NCBI RefSeq assembly: GCF_900106755.1 | Contig: NZ_FNNN01000003.1 | Location: forward strand, 1-64,000 | Reading direction: 5' to 3' | Origin: Bacteroides faecis MAJ27 | Lineage (GTDB): Bacteria; Bacteroidota; Bacteroidia; Bacteroidales; Bacteroidaceae | DNA length: 64,000 nt | In this document: piece by piece, positions 15,217 through 24,976 of the stretch | How the letters are laid out: each line of letters opens with the position of its first letter | Position numbering within the stretch: the stretch's first letter is position 1 | Notes under the pieces: model-generated | Database searches by the model: none | The model's input: only the letters and a program-made list of their open reading frames with translations | What the model was told of the DNA's origin: nothing | Position numbers and translations under genes: made by a program

Positions 15217-17916
15217 TTAGTAAAACAACCAATCCATTGTTTCTTCGTCTCCGGCTAATCCGGCATTACGAGTTTTCATTTCCGCAGCTGTAAATCCAAG
15301 GACCTGAAGATAGCCTTTAGGCAACATCAACGTATGTTTTCCAGCCGGGAAGCTATATGCATGTACATTTGCCAACGGCATTCCACTAATATGAATGGCA
15401 TTTGTCAATACCGGTTCAGCCTGACCGTAATCGTTAGCAGAAGCATCAATCTCCAGTTTGGGAGCCTTTGCATACTTCTTCTGATCGTCTTTGAAATAAG
15501 CAACCAGCAGTTTGACCGGATCATTCGTTTCAAAAGTAATGCTTGTCCCTTTCTCCCGTTGTTCATTTCCATTGAAGCGGAATGCCTTCATTCCTTTCAG
15601 TTCGGGAGCAATCGCTTCTATTTTACCCGAAAGGTCTGTGAATAAAGAGGTTCCTTCATCCAGTTTAACTGTCGGATAATTCGATATTAAGTTCACATTC
15701 GCAGGAGTCCAGGCTGCAATCTCTACCGTTTCAGTCACGGCATTGCCATTCTGCTTTTCTTTCAGCATGGTAAGGTTCGCTTTAAAGTTCTCCAATTCTT
15801 TTTCGTAGTGTACCAGCAGTTCTTTCCATGTCTTATTATGACCATCATCTCCGCCGATAGGAATACGGCGTTGGGCTGTCTGCATACTGTTGGCGTATAA
15901 ATAATGCTCGTCGGTCAGTTCCACTAACTTGCGATAGTGTTCCAGACTTTGTTCCATCAGAGGAATGGCTTCTTCCAGCTTCTTAATGTCTTTTCCCCAC
16001 TGATAGTCTAATACCAGTTTCGCAGCTTTCACTTTCAGATTAAACGCATAGGCAAACTCACGGTAACAGTGCATATCATTCTGCAAACGTGCAAATTCGG
16101 CTTTATTGGAAGAGATGGAAGTGGCTGCTTTATCGATCGCTGCTATTGCCTTGTCACCGTGTTCTATCACCTGAGCAACAATATCCAGAGGCATTTCACC
16201 TACATGAGGCTCATTCTTCCATTCTTTCTCTACAAATTCGATCAACTTCTCCCCTTCCGGTCCGCAACTTTCATAAAATCCCGGATAGATCGTATATTTG
16301 TACGGATTGACAAGCTGGCTCATAAACATACCCAGTAACAATGTCTGACGGTTTCCCTCCGTAATGCCGAAACGGCGCAATAACTTCGGAGCAATCTCTC
16401 CGCTTTCTTCATAAGCAATGCGAATATTGCCCGCATTCTCATCAGATGTTCCGTAGAACTTACCTAGCTGATGATTCCAGTAACCAATCTCATCTGTACG
16501 GTCACGACGGCAGTTCCATGCATAGCGTCCCCACGTCTGATACCAAATCCAGTCACGGTCCAGTTGAAATTCCCGTTCACCGTTCGGCAACTTGTCGGCT
16601 GTATAAGGCCAGTCCCAGTATGAAGCCTGTGGGTAAAGGTGCAACGCATTGGCACCATGTACATTATGCATCGCTTGTACCGCCTTTTGTACGAAGTCCG
16701 GAGAACCCCAGCGGAACGGTTCCAGGTTCGCCAGAATATGTACGTTGCTGATATGAATGGAGCCTAAAGAACTCAGATCCGTATGAATCTTCGACCATGG
16801 ACCACGGGGTTCATAAGTTGTTAATGATTCACCATTATATTTATGCATCGTATAGAGATTCTTGTATATCGGCAATGCGGCATCCATTACCAGTTTGCAG
16901 TCCGTATCGTGTGCACGCAGCAAAAGAGGCGGTTCGTCGGTACGCCCCAAAGCCTGTAATCCGTCTTTTACACCCGGAATAATGGTCTCGGTAAACCATT
17001 CCACATCGTCTTCCACTGTGCACATGGCTTCACCCAGACAAACCAACAGTCCCACATTCGGATATTTCTCTATAAATGCGGCAATACTTTTGCGGGTATA
17101 ATCTGCAATCAAAGGGGTAATCGGGCGGTTACGGTCTTGTGTTTTCAGTCCATAATGCTCTGCAAATGGTTTAGAGAGGATAATATTATAAAACATCTGT
17201 ATCACAAAGATACCACGCTTATCCGCTTCTTCTGTTAGAAAAGAAAACATCTCCTCATTTTTCTTGAACGTCTCTTCGTCTACTTCCAAGGCAAACGGAT
17301 AATCTTCCAGTTTGACCAATGATGCAAACGGATGACCGTTCCAGAGATACAGGGAATTCATGCGGTTGGCAACCAGCATGTCAAGGTATTTAATCCATTG
17401 TTCCTTGTCATAAAACCAAGGAAAACTTTCCGGAGTATACGGATATTCATACACACCGTGTCCCGGCAGATAAGTCATCTTCTGCAAACCGACACAAGCG
17501 CCACGAAGTACCATTTCCGGGGCATCTTTCAGATCTTCCGGAAAGTTGAGTTTGCCGTCGGAATCGTTCACACAATCTATCAGTTCACGACATCCGTAGA
17601 TAACGCCGCTTCCGTCCCTACCACTTACCTTTGTCAGATTACCGGTAGTTGTAATATGAAAACCTTCTTTCTTTAGCGTTGTATCGTTTACTTCTGTCAG
17701 CAATATGGTCTTTATTTCCGGATCGGAGAATGTGGTATCCCCTTGTTGCATCATTACCTGATAACCGGCTTTATCCAAGGTAGTCTGTAACTGTTCCGCA
17801 CTGAACTGGACACGGTTTGATGCATCCGGCGGAGTCATTATTTTCACGGTTTGCTTACCACATGCAGCTAAGAAAAGTGTGCACGCCGCAAACATGAACA
17901 ATTTGGTATTTTTCAT
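15217..17916 (-). CDS. GH138 alpha-galacturonidase (BT0997-like), lipoprotein
   Basis: 899 residues. The N-terminus has a lipobox (TLFLAACGKQ), so it is probably anchored to the outer membrane. Residues about 25-135 resemble the N-terminal alpha/beta domain seen before GH20/GH67-type barrels (SAEQLQTTLDKAGYQ), followed by a TIM barrel (about 135-480) rich in aromatic residues (FPWFYDKEQW, SLYLWNGHPF, YWDWPY), a helical region (about 480-700) and a C-terminal beta domain. By length, layout and position beside GH137-GH2 it matches GH138, the exo-alpha-galacturonidase founded on the RG-II locus, which cleaves GalA in chain A. I have not assigned catalytic residues. The 22-bp repeat array lies directly downstream. 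Confidence 0.85.
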   Translation of the reverse strand: MKNTKLFMFAACTLFLAACGKQTVKIMTPPDASNRVQFSAEQLQTTLDKAGYQVMMQQGDTTFSDPEIKTILLTEVNDTTLKKEGFHITTTGNLTKVSGRDGSGVIYGCRELIDCVNDSDGKLNFPEDLKDAPEMVLRGACVGLQKMTYLPGHGVYEYPYTPESFPWFYDKEQWIKYLDMLVANRMNSLYLWNGHPFASLVKLEDYPFALEVDEETFKKNEEMFSFLTEEADKRGIFVIQMFYNIILSKPFAEHYGLKTQDRNRPITPLIADYTRKSIAAFIEKYPNVGLLVCLGEAMCTVEDDVEWFTETIIPGVKDGLQALGRTDEPPLLLRAHDTDCKLVMDAALPIYKNLYTMHKYNGESLTTYEPRGPWSKIHTDLSSLGSIHISNVHILANLEPFRWGSPDFVQKAVQAMHNVHGANALHLYPQASYWDWPYTADKLPNGEREFQLDRDWIWYQTWGRYAWNCRRDRTDEIGYWNHQLGKFYGTSDENAGNIRIAYEESGEIAPKLLRRFGITEGNRQTLLLGMFMSQLVNPYKYTIYPGFYESCGPEGEKLIEFVEKEWKNEPHVGEMPLDIVAQVIEHGDKAIAAIDKAATSISSNKAEFARLQNDMHCYREFAYAFNLKVKAAKLVLDYQWGKDIKKLEEAIPLMEQSLEHYRKLVELTDEHYLYANSMQTAQRRIPIGGDDGHNKTWKELLVHYEKELENFKANLTMLKEKQNGNAVTETVEIAAWTPANVNLISNYPTVKLDEGTSLFTDLSGKIEAIAPELKGMKAFRFNGNEQREKGTSITFETNDPVKLLVAYFKDDQKKYAKAPKLEIDASANDYGQAEPVLTNAIHISGMPLANVHAYSFPAGKHTLMLPKGYLQVLGFTAAEMKTRNAGLAGDEETMDWLFY

Positions 17917-18116
17917 TCTTCTGATATAAATTGTGTAATTTGATCTTTCTATACTATAAGAAGACGAAGCAACTCCCTGTTTGTACTCATTATAATAAGA
18001 TCAGGAGGCATGTATTAAGGTCTTTATTTATGTCAGTCATATTTATAAAACAGAGAATGATTTCATAAAATCCCGGTTTAGTAATATAAAATCTAAACTT
18101 TTTAAATTCAAAAGTA

Positions 18117-18124
18117 TATCTTTG
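18117..18124 (+). promoter_or_regulatory. Bacteroides -7 box for the GNAT gene
   Basis: TATCTTTG matches the TAnnTTTG consensus and lies 22 bases before the start codon. No clear -33 TTTG is seen at the right distance. Confidence 0.5.
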
Positions 18125-18146
18125 TACCCCATTTATCATTATCATT

Positions 18147-18680
18147 ATGCAGATTTACATAGAAACACCCCGATTGATTCTCCGCGATTGGAAAGAGGAA
18201 GACATTGCAGCTTTTGCCCGCATGAATGCTGATCCTCATGTGATGGAATTTTTTCTCAACCCACTGACTCCCGAAGAATCATTGGCCTTTTATCATCGTA
18301 TCCAAAATGAGTTCCAAACTTGCGGCTTTGGTTTGTACGCTGTAGAGCGTAAAGAAGATCATGCTTTTATAGGCTATACGGGATTTCATCAGATTACATT
18401 TAACGTGGACTTTGCTCCGGGTGTAGAAATCGGTTGGCGGCTGGCACATGAGTATTGGGGACATGGTTATGCTCCTGAAGCGGCATTGGCATGTTTGGAG
18501 TATGCCCGCAAATACTTAGATATCCAAACAATCTTTTCGTTTACTTCCCTCCCCAATCTGCGTTCGGAGCGGGTAATGCAGAAAATAGGAATGGAGCGGA
18601 TGAAAGAGTTTAACCATCCGCTTGTTCCTCAGGGACATGCACTTTGCAGACATGTAGTATATCATATCGAGTTAAAATAG
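18147..18680 (+). CDS. GNAT-family N-acetyltransferase, RimJ/RimL type
   Basis: 177 residues, cytosolic. The sequence follows the Acetyltransf_3 pattern: TPRLILRDWKEEDI at the N-terminus, GFGLYAVERKE and FIGYTGFH in the middle, EIGWRLAHEYWGHGYAPEA as acetyl-CoA binding region, and SERVMQKIGM near the end. Such enzymes acetylate protein N-termini, small amines or antibiotics; the substrate cannot be deduced. It is the only plus-strand gene in this stretch and its last 19 bases overlap the end of the convergent GH78 gene. A metabolic link to RG-II is not evident. Confidence 0.88.
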   Translation: MQIYIETPRLILRDWKEEDIAAFARMNADPHVMEFFLNPLTPEESLAFYHRIQNEFQTCGFGLYAVERKEDHAFIGYTGFHQITFNVDFAPGVEIGWRLAHEYWGHGYAPEAALACLEYARKYLDIQTIFSFTSLPNLRSERVMQKIGMERMKEFNHPLVPQGHALCRHVVYHIELK

Positions 18681-20872
18681 CTTATCACTCTTTCTTCTGG
18701 TGAATCAATCCAAAGACGCCAGGTATTTTCCGATACCTTTTCCATCTTGCCAATAGTTGTTTTCGGTTGGCGGCGACTCCGGATTGTCAGATATCCCTTG
18801 CCTTCCGTTGCTTTTACTTTGATTGTTTTGCTATCCATATAGACTTGGATATCACCATTCGGAGTAGGAACAGTGCCTTCCATCCATTTCAATCCTCCCA
18901 ATGCCGGAGCAATGCTAAATTCTTTATAACCTTCTTTTACCGGTTTCACTCCCAGATAATATTTACCCAGCAAATAAATAGGGCTAGCTCCCCAAGCGTG
19001 ACACAAGCTCTTTCCATAAGGGCGCCCGTACATTGCAAGATGTTGTGTTCCGCTTTCTTCCGGATTATACTTCTCCCAAAAAGAAGTAGCCCCTTCTTTC
19101 AGCATACCTCCCCAGTAAGCTTTCATTTCTTTCATCACAGCATCCTGTTCGCCCAGAGCACAGAGGGCTTCCAGTTCATAGAAACGCATATAAGGAGTGG
19201 TAATCTTCAGGATACTGTCGTTTAAAAGGACAGAATGCTTGATTGCCTGTTGCTTCTTATCATCCAGATATTGGAAAAAGACAGAGAACATATTAGCGTA
19301 ACGAGTGACTGCATCACTCTGTCTGCCATTGACACTATTATGTACAAATGCCTGTTTCTGTGTATTCCAGAAAGTCGGTTTCAGTTTAGCCTTCAATGCG
19401 GAAGCCAGTTTATCGTATTTCTGTTTTCCGTCTGAATCTCCGATTAAGTCGGCGCATAAAGCCATTGTTTCCAGACTCCTGCAGAAGAGTATTTGCTCAA
19501 AAGATAATTCTCCTTTTTTATCCAGATAACCATCTGCCCAGTCCACAAATACCCAATCGCCGGACAATCCTTCTACCATTCCATTTTTATTCGTTCGTCC
19601 CAATACATAGTCCATCATCGTCTGCATGCGCAGATATAACTGATTAACGAAGTGTCGGTCACCGCTATACATGTAATAATCATAAACGCTCAGAAACCAA
19701 TAGAAAGTATAGTCCATAATGGTGTTGCTATGGCTGGTCACCGGATCTTTGCCGCGAAGCAGCCAGATAGTGCGTTTCACTGATTCATTATCGAAGAAAA
19801 GATAGTAGTTCATCAGATAGCTTTGGATGGCGTCACCACTCCATACCCAACGGTCACGTTTGATTCCATCGATAAAGAATTCACGGGTAGTAAGATGCAT
19901 GGTATATGCACTCACTTCCCATATACGATTCAGTTCCTCGTCATTGCAACGGAAACTGCCGCGATATTCTTCAGGAAGATACTCGTATTGCATGGATACT
20001 TCTCCTATCTGTACTCCGGGCTCATGAGTGATATAAACATAACGGAAAGCTTTACTATTTTCCAATGTATATTCATTAGCCGAATCGTTTAAAGGAGAGG
20101 TACTACGGATGGCAAGATCAGTTACTTGCCCCGATTCTACGAACAGCTTGTCCAGTGTTTCACAAAACTCTTTATCCTTTGCTTCTTCCGGGCTTTCACC
20201 ATAAAATATAGCAATATGCCCCTTCCCGGAAAGATTCTTCAAAGTGATATATCCAAAAGTCTCTTTGCCAAAGTCATAAAGAGTTCCCCCCTCCGGTTGC
20301 TCTGTCTTAGAGATAGCTTGATGAGGTTCGCGAAGCAAAGTGAATTGAGAAGGGCGCTGAGTGGCACCATCAAAATTCCAGCATCCGGCATCCATGTAAA
20401 CGGTAGCAGAGGTATCGCTGGCTTTACCGCTCTCATCAATCCATTCCTTATCTTCATAGGTCACACGCCAGGAGGAATCAGAATTTACAGTCTTCCCTTT
20501 TACATAAATGGTGGGCGGAGTAGCCTGATTCCAGACTTTGATGTTCAGACTATGCTTTCCGGCAGGAAGAGTCATCGTTTCCGGCATACCGAATTGAAGT
20601 TTTCCGTCGAGTTTGACATTGTACTTTCCTTCGGCAGCTATGAAAATCTCTTCCGGTTCCGAAAGATTCAGTTGCTTGCTGAATTCAACGACTACATAGT
20701 GACTATCCGTTTTCCAGAAGGGAGGAAAAAAGGCACCACGCTCTGTACGCCGGTTGTTCATCTGGTTGCCCAACCAGATTTCGTAGTCACCGGGATACCA
20801 TATCCAGGTTTGGGCAAAAGTGCTACTTGCCAAAGACAATGCACCCAATAAGATTATCCATCTATTTTTCAT
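18662..20872 (-). CDS. GH78 alpha-L-rhamnosidase (BT1001-like)
   Basis: 736 residues with signal peptide MKNRWIILLGALSLASSTFAQ. Beta-sandwich domains (about 25-290) precede the (alpha/alpha)6 barrel (about 295-640) and a C-terminal beta domain. The GH78 signature DGIKRDRWVWSGD begins at D335, and E600 in SFWEKYNPEE is the candidate second catalytic acid. The counterpart in B. thetaiotaomicron is, from memory, a rhamnosidase active on RG-II side chains. It is the last gene of the GH127-GH141-GH78 operon, 36 bases after GH141, and overlaps the convergent GNAT gene by 19 bases. Family call is firm; exact linkage is by analogy. Confidence 0.92.
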   Translation of the reverse strand: MKNRWIILLGALSLASSTFAQTWIWYPGDYEIWLGNQMNNRRTERGAFFPPFWKTDSHYVVVEFSKQLNLSEPEEIFIAAEGKYNVKLDGKLQFGMPETMTLPAGKHSLNIKVWNQATPPTIYVKGKTVNSDSSWRVTYEDKEWIDESGKASDTSATVYMDAGCWNFDGATQRPSQFTLLREPHQAISKTEQPEGGTLYDFGKETFGYITLKNLSGKGHIAIFYGESPEEAKDKEFCETLDKLFVESGQVTDLAIRSTSPLNDSANEYTLENSKAFRYVYITHEPGVQIGEVSMQYEYLPEEYRGSFRCNDEELNRIWEVSAYTMHLTTREFFIDGIKRDRWVWSGDAIQSYLMNYYLFFDNESVKRTIWLLRGKDPVTSHSNTIMDYTFYWFLSVYDYYMYSGDRHFVNQLYLRMQTMMDYVLGRTNKNGMVEGLSGDWVFVDWADGYLDKKGELSFEQILFCRSLETMALCADLIGDSDGKQKYDKLASALKAKLKPTFWNTQKQAFVHNSVNGRQSDAVTRYANMFSVFFQYLDDKKQQAIKHSVLLNDSILKITTPYMRFYELEALCALGEQDAVMKEMKAYWGGMLKEGATSFWEKYNPEESGTQHLAMYGRPYGKSLCHAWGASPIYLLGKYYLGVKPVKEGYKEFSIAPALGGLKWMEGTVPTPNGDIQVYMDSKTIKVKATEGKGYLTIRSRRQPKTTIGKMEKVSENTWRLWIDSPEERVISYFNSI

Positions 20873-20908
20873 TTTTCTTTCTATTCCTAACAGATTCTTA
20901 TATTTCTT

Positions 20909-22738
20909 CTAATTATTCCGTAAATCCCTGTATTCCGCCTTCAGGCCTGCACGCTCACGAATAACAGTATCTACTTTCGGACCATTATTTTCCCATACAT
21001 TGCCGGGACCATTGGCATTTTGAAGGTACTTCTCTCCTTCCGTCCAATTATCACGGACTGTGATGAAAGAAGAACCCTCATCCGTATAAAGATAAAACCA
21101 ATGGTTAGGATCGTGCACATAACCGGGTGTATAGATGCTATGAACACAATTCTCAGTTACATAACTTTTGGGTTGGGAACCAAGTGTATATATTCCTGCC
21201 ACATCATACATATGTTTGGCATAATGATGGATCAGATTCGCATGAACTCTGTTATTTCGCATACAATTCACCGTCTGCGTCCATCCCCACCCGAGGCTGA
21301 TACCGCTATACGGCACTTCACAGATCTCATTATGTTCCACATTGATATCGCTGACATATCCCGCAGCGATGGCAAGGCATCCCCAATCTTCATTGCCAAT
21401 TTCAGTAAAATAGCAATTATCGATCTGTTGATGTGTACATACTTCCCGACGGTCGGCAGGATCATAAGGTAAATGCGTTTCGTGAGCAGCCGGAGAAAAG
21501 CTACCGACCAGCAATCCATTTCCGGCAATGTCACGGAAAAGACATCCACGAATCACCCCGCCATGTGTAGCTTGCTCATAATCCAATCCGGTAGAGCCCA
21601 AATGTTCAAAACTGCAACGTTCGAAATCAATCTGATTGGCAGCAACCACCCGGACAGCCGCAGCCGGTCGTCCCAACCATCCCTGGTTATCCAACGGATG
21701 ATTCAAATAATTCCGCTGCATCTTCGGTTCGATGCGGTAACCGTCTGTGAGATACATCCCTGTCTGGAGAGGAACATGACCTTTTTCGGAAGGACGCATC
21801 CAGGTAGTATAAGAGAAAGTGATGTTTTCAAAGCGAATATTCGAAACCGGACGATCCAACGTTCCTGCTATCTGCACCAATGTCTCAACGGCAGGGACTA
21901 TCACCTCCGTATCAGCAGATTGCATCTTCTCTCCTGTTCGCGGATAATAATAGACTTTACGGCTTTCTATATCGTGGTACCATTCTCCGGGCACATCCAA
22001 CAATTCACGTGCATTGACCAGATAGAAAGCGGAATTATGTCCGTCCGTCGTAACCATTGGACGGGGCCAGGGATGTTCAAACTGTATCCGGCTCTCCGGT
22101 TGATGAAAACATATGGCAGCACTGTCCCCCTGTATTTCGATAGAACTAATGCGAAGATTTGCCACGCACCACATCTGATGAAGAACCATTTCGGCATATT
22201 TGGCTTGTAAAATGCCTTTCCCGTCTGTCAGTTTACGTATTGCACTGGCAGGGACATAAAGAATCTCATTCTTCTCGTCCACACTACAAATACGGTTCAT
22301 CTTCTCGAAATCTTCTACATCACGGGCACGGACAGCTTTCTTTCCGTTCACCCACATCTGCCGGAAATCTAACGGACGTCCGTTAAATGTCGGAACATCC
22401 GCTACCCAAAACTTACCCTGTTTTTTCCAGCCATTGATACGGACACCTCCACTCAACACAACTTTTTCACCGGTAGCGGAACGAATTACCGTAGGAGAAT
22501 CCTCTGTTCCGCTATCTTCCGGACGAATAAAAACAGGTTCATGAAATGTATATGTACCACCTTCTATATAAATATTGATCCCTCCCTGAGCACGTTCATC
22601 ACCGGTTCGCCGCCATTCACGTGCCTGTCGCAAAGCTGATGTCAGGGTCACTTTCGGAGAAACCCAGATATCGCCGGCCATAAGAGTAGAACTCATGGCT
22701 AGTAATACCCCCATTATTATCACATTCTTTCTAATCAT
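20909..22738 (-). CDS. GH141 alpha-L-fucosidase (BT1002-like), parallel beta-helix
   Basis: 609 residues with a signal peptide (to about residue 22, MAGDIWVSP). The body is a right-handed parallel beta-helix with repeated N-x-I/F and asparagine-ladder features (IRFENITFSY, IDFERCSFEHLGSTGLD, IRGCLFRDIAGNGLLVG, HNEICEVPYSGISLGWGW). An extra beta domain interrupts the helix at about 110-290. GH141 was founded on the RG-II locus fucosidase that releases L-fucose from chain A; position between GH127 and GH78 agrees. Only four bases separate it from the GH127 stop. A xylan-active GH141 also exists in the family, so substrate rests on context. Confidence 0.9.
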   Translation of the reverse strand: MIRKNVIIMGVLLAMSSTLMAGDIWVSPKVTLTSALRQAREWRRTGDERAQGGINIYIEGGTYTFHEPVFIRPEDSGTEDSPTVIRSATGEKVVLSGGVRINGWKKQGKFWVADVPTFNGRPLDFRQMWVNGKKAVRARDVEDFEKMNRICSVDEKNEILYVPASAIRKLTDGKGILQAKYAEMVLHQMWCVANLRISSIEIQGDSAAICFHQPESRIQFEHPWPRPMVTTDGHNSAFYLVNARELLDVPGEWYHDIESRKVYYYPRTGEKMQSADTEVIVPAVETLVQIAGTLDRPVSNIRFENITFSYTTWMRPSEKGHVPLQTGMYLTDGYRIEPKMQRNYLNHPLDNQGWLGRPAAAVRVVAANQIDFERCSFEHLGSTGLDYEQATHGGVIRGCLFRDIAGNGLLVGSFSPAAHETHLPYDPADRREVCTHQQIDNCYFTEIGNEDWGCLAIAAGYVSDINVEHNEICEVPYSGISLGWGWTQTVNCMRNNRVHANLIHHYAKHMYDVAGIYTLGSQPKSYVTENCVHSIYTPGYVHDPNHWFYLYTDEGSSFITVRDNWTEGEKYLQNANGPGNVWENNGPKVDTVIRERAGLKAEYRDLRNN

Positions 22739-22742
22739 ATTT

Positions 22743-24839
22743 TTATCTTGCTAGTGGCATCCAAACAGTCATTTCCCCTTTTCCCCTGTTCCCCCATGCA
22801 TAATAAGGAATCAAACGGATATCCACAGTTTTCCCGGCACGGGCGACCGGTCGGTAAAGTACTCCTTCCCATGACTCTTCTGATGTCAGGCGGGCTTTTC
22901 CTTCAAGCGCTACTATCGGACTACCTTCAATCGTAATCTTCCTGGGAGTCAGTTGTATATCTGAGGGAATCAGTATATTGTCTATCTTCTCTCCGTTCGC
23001 AATATCCATACTTTCCAGACAATATACCAACGGACCACGTTTCACGACCACCTGATTACGGATTTCCTCTGCTAAAGGATGAGCTTCAAGCAAACGGACA
23101 GGCATGTCCATTGTCAACTCCGCCATATCTCCTTTTTTCCATATACGGTTCACTTCCGCGTATGTATTTGCTTTTGCAGCAATCTGCACCGGCTCGCCAT
23201 TTACTGTCAATGTAGCCTTTTCGCACCACTCCGGTATACGGAAGAAAAGAGAGAAAGCTCCGGCTTTACGAGGCAGTTTATTCAATCTCACGCGTACATT
23301 ACCATCCCAGGGATAATCCGTTTCTTGTGTCAAGACAATCTCACCTTTATCCTTCCAGTGGATTGTCAATGTATTTGCGCCATACAAGTTGCAATAGATA
23401 CCTTCATCATTTAATGTATAAGCATAATTCTGTGCCTGACAAAGAGTACGCAATGTATTCGGAGGACAACAGAAACAGCTAATGTATTCTGTCCGTTCTT
23501 TCGGCCAACGAAGTGTATAAGGCAGATCGGCGCTAATACGGAGGGGATTCGTATAGAAATATCTCTTTCCGTCCAGACTGATGCCACTCAATACACTATT
23601 ATAAAGACAAGTCTCTACCAGTTCTGCATATTTTGCATCTCCGGTTACTTCCAACATACGCCAGTTGAAAAGCATATTACCAATATTAGCACATGTTTCA
23701 TTATGTGCCGTGCTGTTTGGCAACTGATAGGGACGACCGTAACTTTGGTGCACTTTCTGTATACTATCCGGTTCATAGCAGGTACCATCAGGAGAAGTTC
23801 CGTCATAGAGGGCTCCGCAGGCTCCGGTCACATACATTTTCCGAGTGACAATGTCATTCCAGATGCTAGTCAGGTTTTTCATCAACTGTTGTTCTCCTGT
23901 CTCGGCATATACATCTGTTACGCCTGCATAAAGATAATTGGCACGTACGGCATGTCCCATTGCACGATACTGATCACGGAAAGGGATACGGTCCTGATTA
24001 TCGTCCGTACCGTTCTCTACCATACCGCGAATATTAATCAGATTCTTCGAAAGTTCCAGATAACGGGGATTTTTTGTGGCACGATACATCTCAACCACTC
24101 CCATATAGTGTGAAGGGCAAATAGCATTGCGTGCTAATTCAGCAGAAGCTGTCTCATAGAAGTGGCAAAGGAAATCCGTAGCTTTCACTGCTGCATCGAA
24201 AAGAGTCGTTTTTCCGGTAGCACGACGGTGGACGATACCTGCCATCATCAAATGCCCCAGATTATAAGTTTCAAAATTCAATCGATTGGCAAAAGCTCCT
24301 TTCTCATCCTCTGCACCTACCTTCGTACCAATCACAGTCTGTTGCTGAGAATCTGCCAGCGTATGACTGTCGATCCCTTTGTTTAGTTCTTCTATAACAA
24401 CCGGTGTATGTATATAACCGTCTGCACGTTGGGCTTTTACGACGCAAGCAATAAAGTTATCCATTAACTTGTCCAGTTCCGGATCTTTATTGACTGCATA
24501 CACAGAAGCAACCCCTTCCATCCACTTATACATGTCTCCATCATGAAATGGAGGTCCCCAATGTTCTCCTTTGCATACACCGGCAGCAATCTCAAAATTA
24601 CGGAAACCATGAGAAACTTCCGGCGTATTCCAGGTATTCCACATGCTCTGCAGGGAAGTCCCGCTAAATACATTAAAACGTTCTCCCCAAAATCCATTGG
24701 TCCAATGTACGGCATTTATTCCGGTGTTCGCCATTTTGGCATAACGGCTTTGACTCATGTCCGTCAATCCATTGCTTTGTGCAAATACTCCCGTGACGGA
24801 GGCGGAAGCTAGAAGAAATAACAGCTTTATCTGTTTCAT
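22743..24839 (-). CDS. GH127 (DUF1680), probable aceric acid hydrolase (BT1003-like)
   Basis: 698 residues with signal peptide MKQIKLLFLLASASVTGVFA. An (alpha/alpha)6 barrel (about 35-460) and C-terminal beta-sandwich (about 470-690) match GH127. The zinc/cysteine centre is intact: E381 and C383 in NETCANIGN, and C457-C458 in SCFCCPPN, spaced like E338/C340/C417/C418 of the bifidobacterial beta-L-arabinofuranosidase. In the RG-II locus this family member is reported to release aceric acid from chain B, so that is my preferred substrate. First gene of the three-gene operon with GH141 and GH78. A 14-bp palindrome lies just upstream. Confidence 0.92.
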   Translation of the reverse strand: MKQIKLLFLLASASVTGVFAQSNGLTDMSQSRYAKMANTGINAVHWTNGFWGERFNVFSGTSLQSMWNTWNTPEVSHGFRNFEIAAGVCKGEHWGPPFHDGDMYKWMEGVASVYAVNKDPELDKLMDNFIACVVKAQRADGYIHTPVVIEELNKGIDSHTLADSQQQTVIGTKVGAEDEKGAFANRLNFETYNLGHLMMAGIVHRRATGKTTLFDAAVKATDFLCHFYETASAELARNAICPSHYMGVVEMYRATKNPRYLELSKNLINIRGMVENGTDDNQDRIPFRDQYRAMGHAVRANYLYAGVTDVYAETGEQQLMKNLTSIWNDIVTRKMYVTGACGALYDGTSPDGTCYEPDSIQKVHQSYGRPYQLPNSTAHNETCANIGNMLFNWRMLEVTGDAKYAELVETCLYNSVLSGISLDGKRYFYTNPLRISADLPYTLRWPKERTEYISCFCCPPNTLRTLCQAQNYAYTLNDEGIYCNLYGANTLTIHWKDKGEIVLTQETDYPWDGNVRVRLNKLPRKAGAFSLFFRIPEWCEKATLTVNGEPVQIAAKANTYAEVNRIWKKGDMAELTMDMPVRLLEAHPLAEEIRNQVVVKRGPLVYCLESMDIANGEKIDNILIPSDIQLTPRKITIEGSPIVALEGKARLTSEESWEGVLYRPVARAGKTVDIRLIPYYAWGNRGKGEMTVWMPLAR

Positions 24840-24871
24840 TTAATATGAATATTTTTAAAATTTACACACTA

Positions 24872-24885
24872 TCTCTTTAAAGAGA
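24872..24885. promoter_or_regulatory. Perfect 14-bp palindrome upstream of GH127 operon
   Basis: TCTCTTTAAAGAGA is fully self-complementary and centred about 40 bases upstream of the GH127 start codon, a fitting place for an operator. The binding protein is unknown. Confidence 0.5.
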
Positions 24886-24912
24886 GACGTGATTATTCAT
24901 ATTTTGTACTCA

Positions 24913-24949
24913 ATAAAACAAAAAACGAAGGCTGTCCGGCAACCTTCGT
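24913..24949 (-). terminator. Terminator after DUF5131 gene
   Basis: Arms ACGAAGG (24925-24931) and CCTTCGT (24943-24949) form a hairpin followed on the minus strand by TTTTTTGTTTTATT. It separates the DUF5131 gene from the GH127 operon. Confidence 0.85.
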
Positions 24950-24976
24950 ATTCCTTTATTTATATATGTTTTTCCG

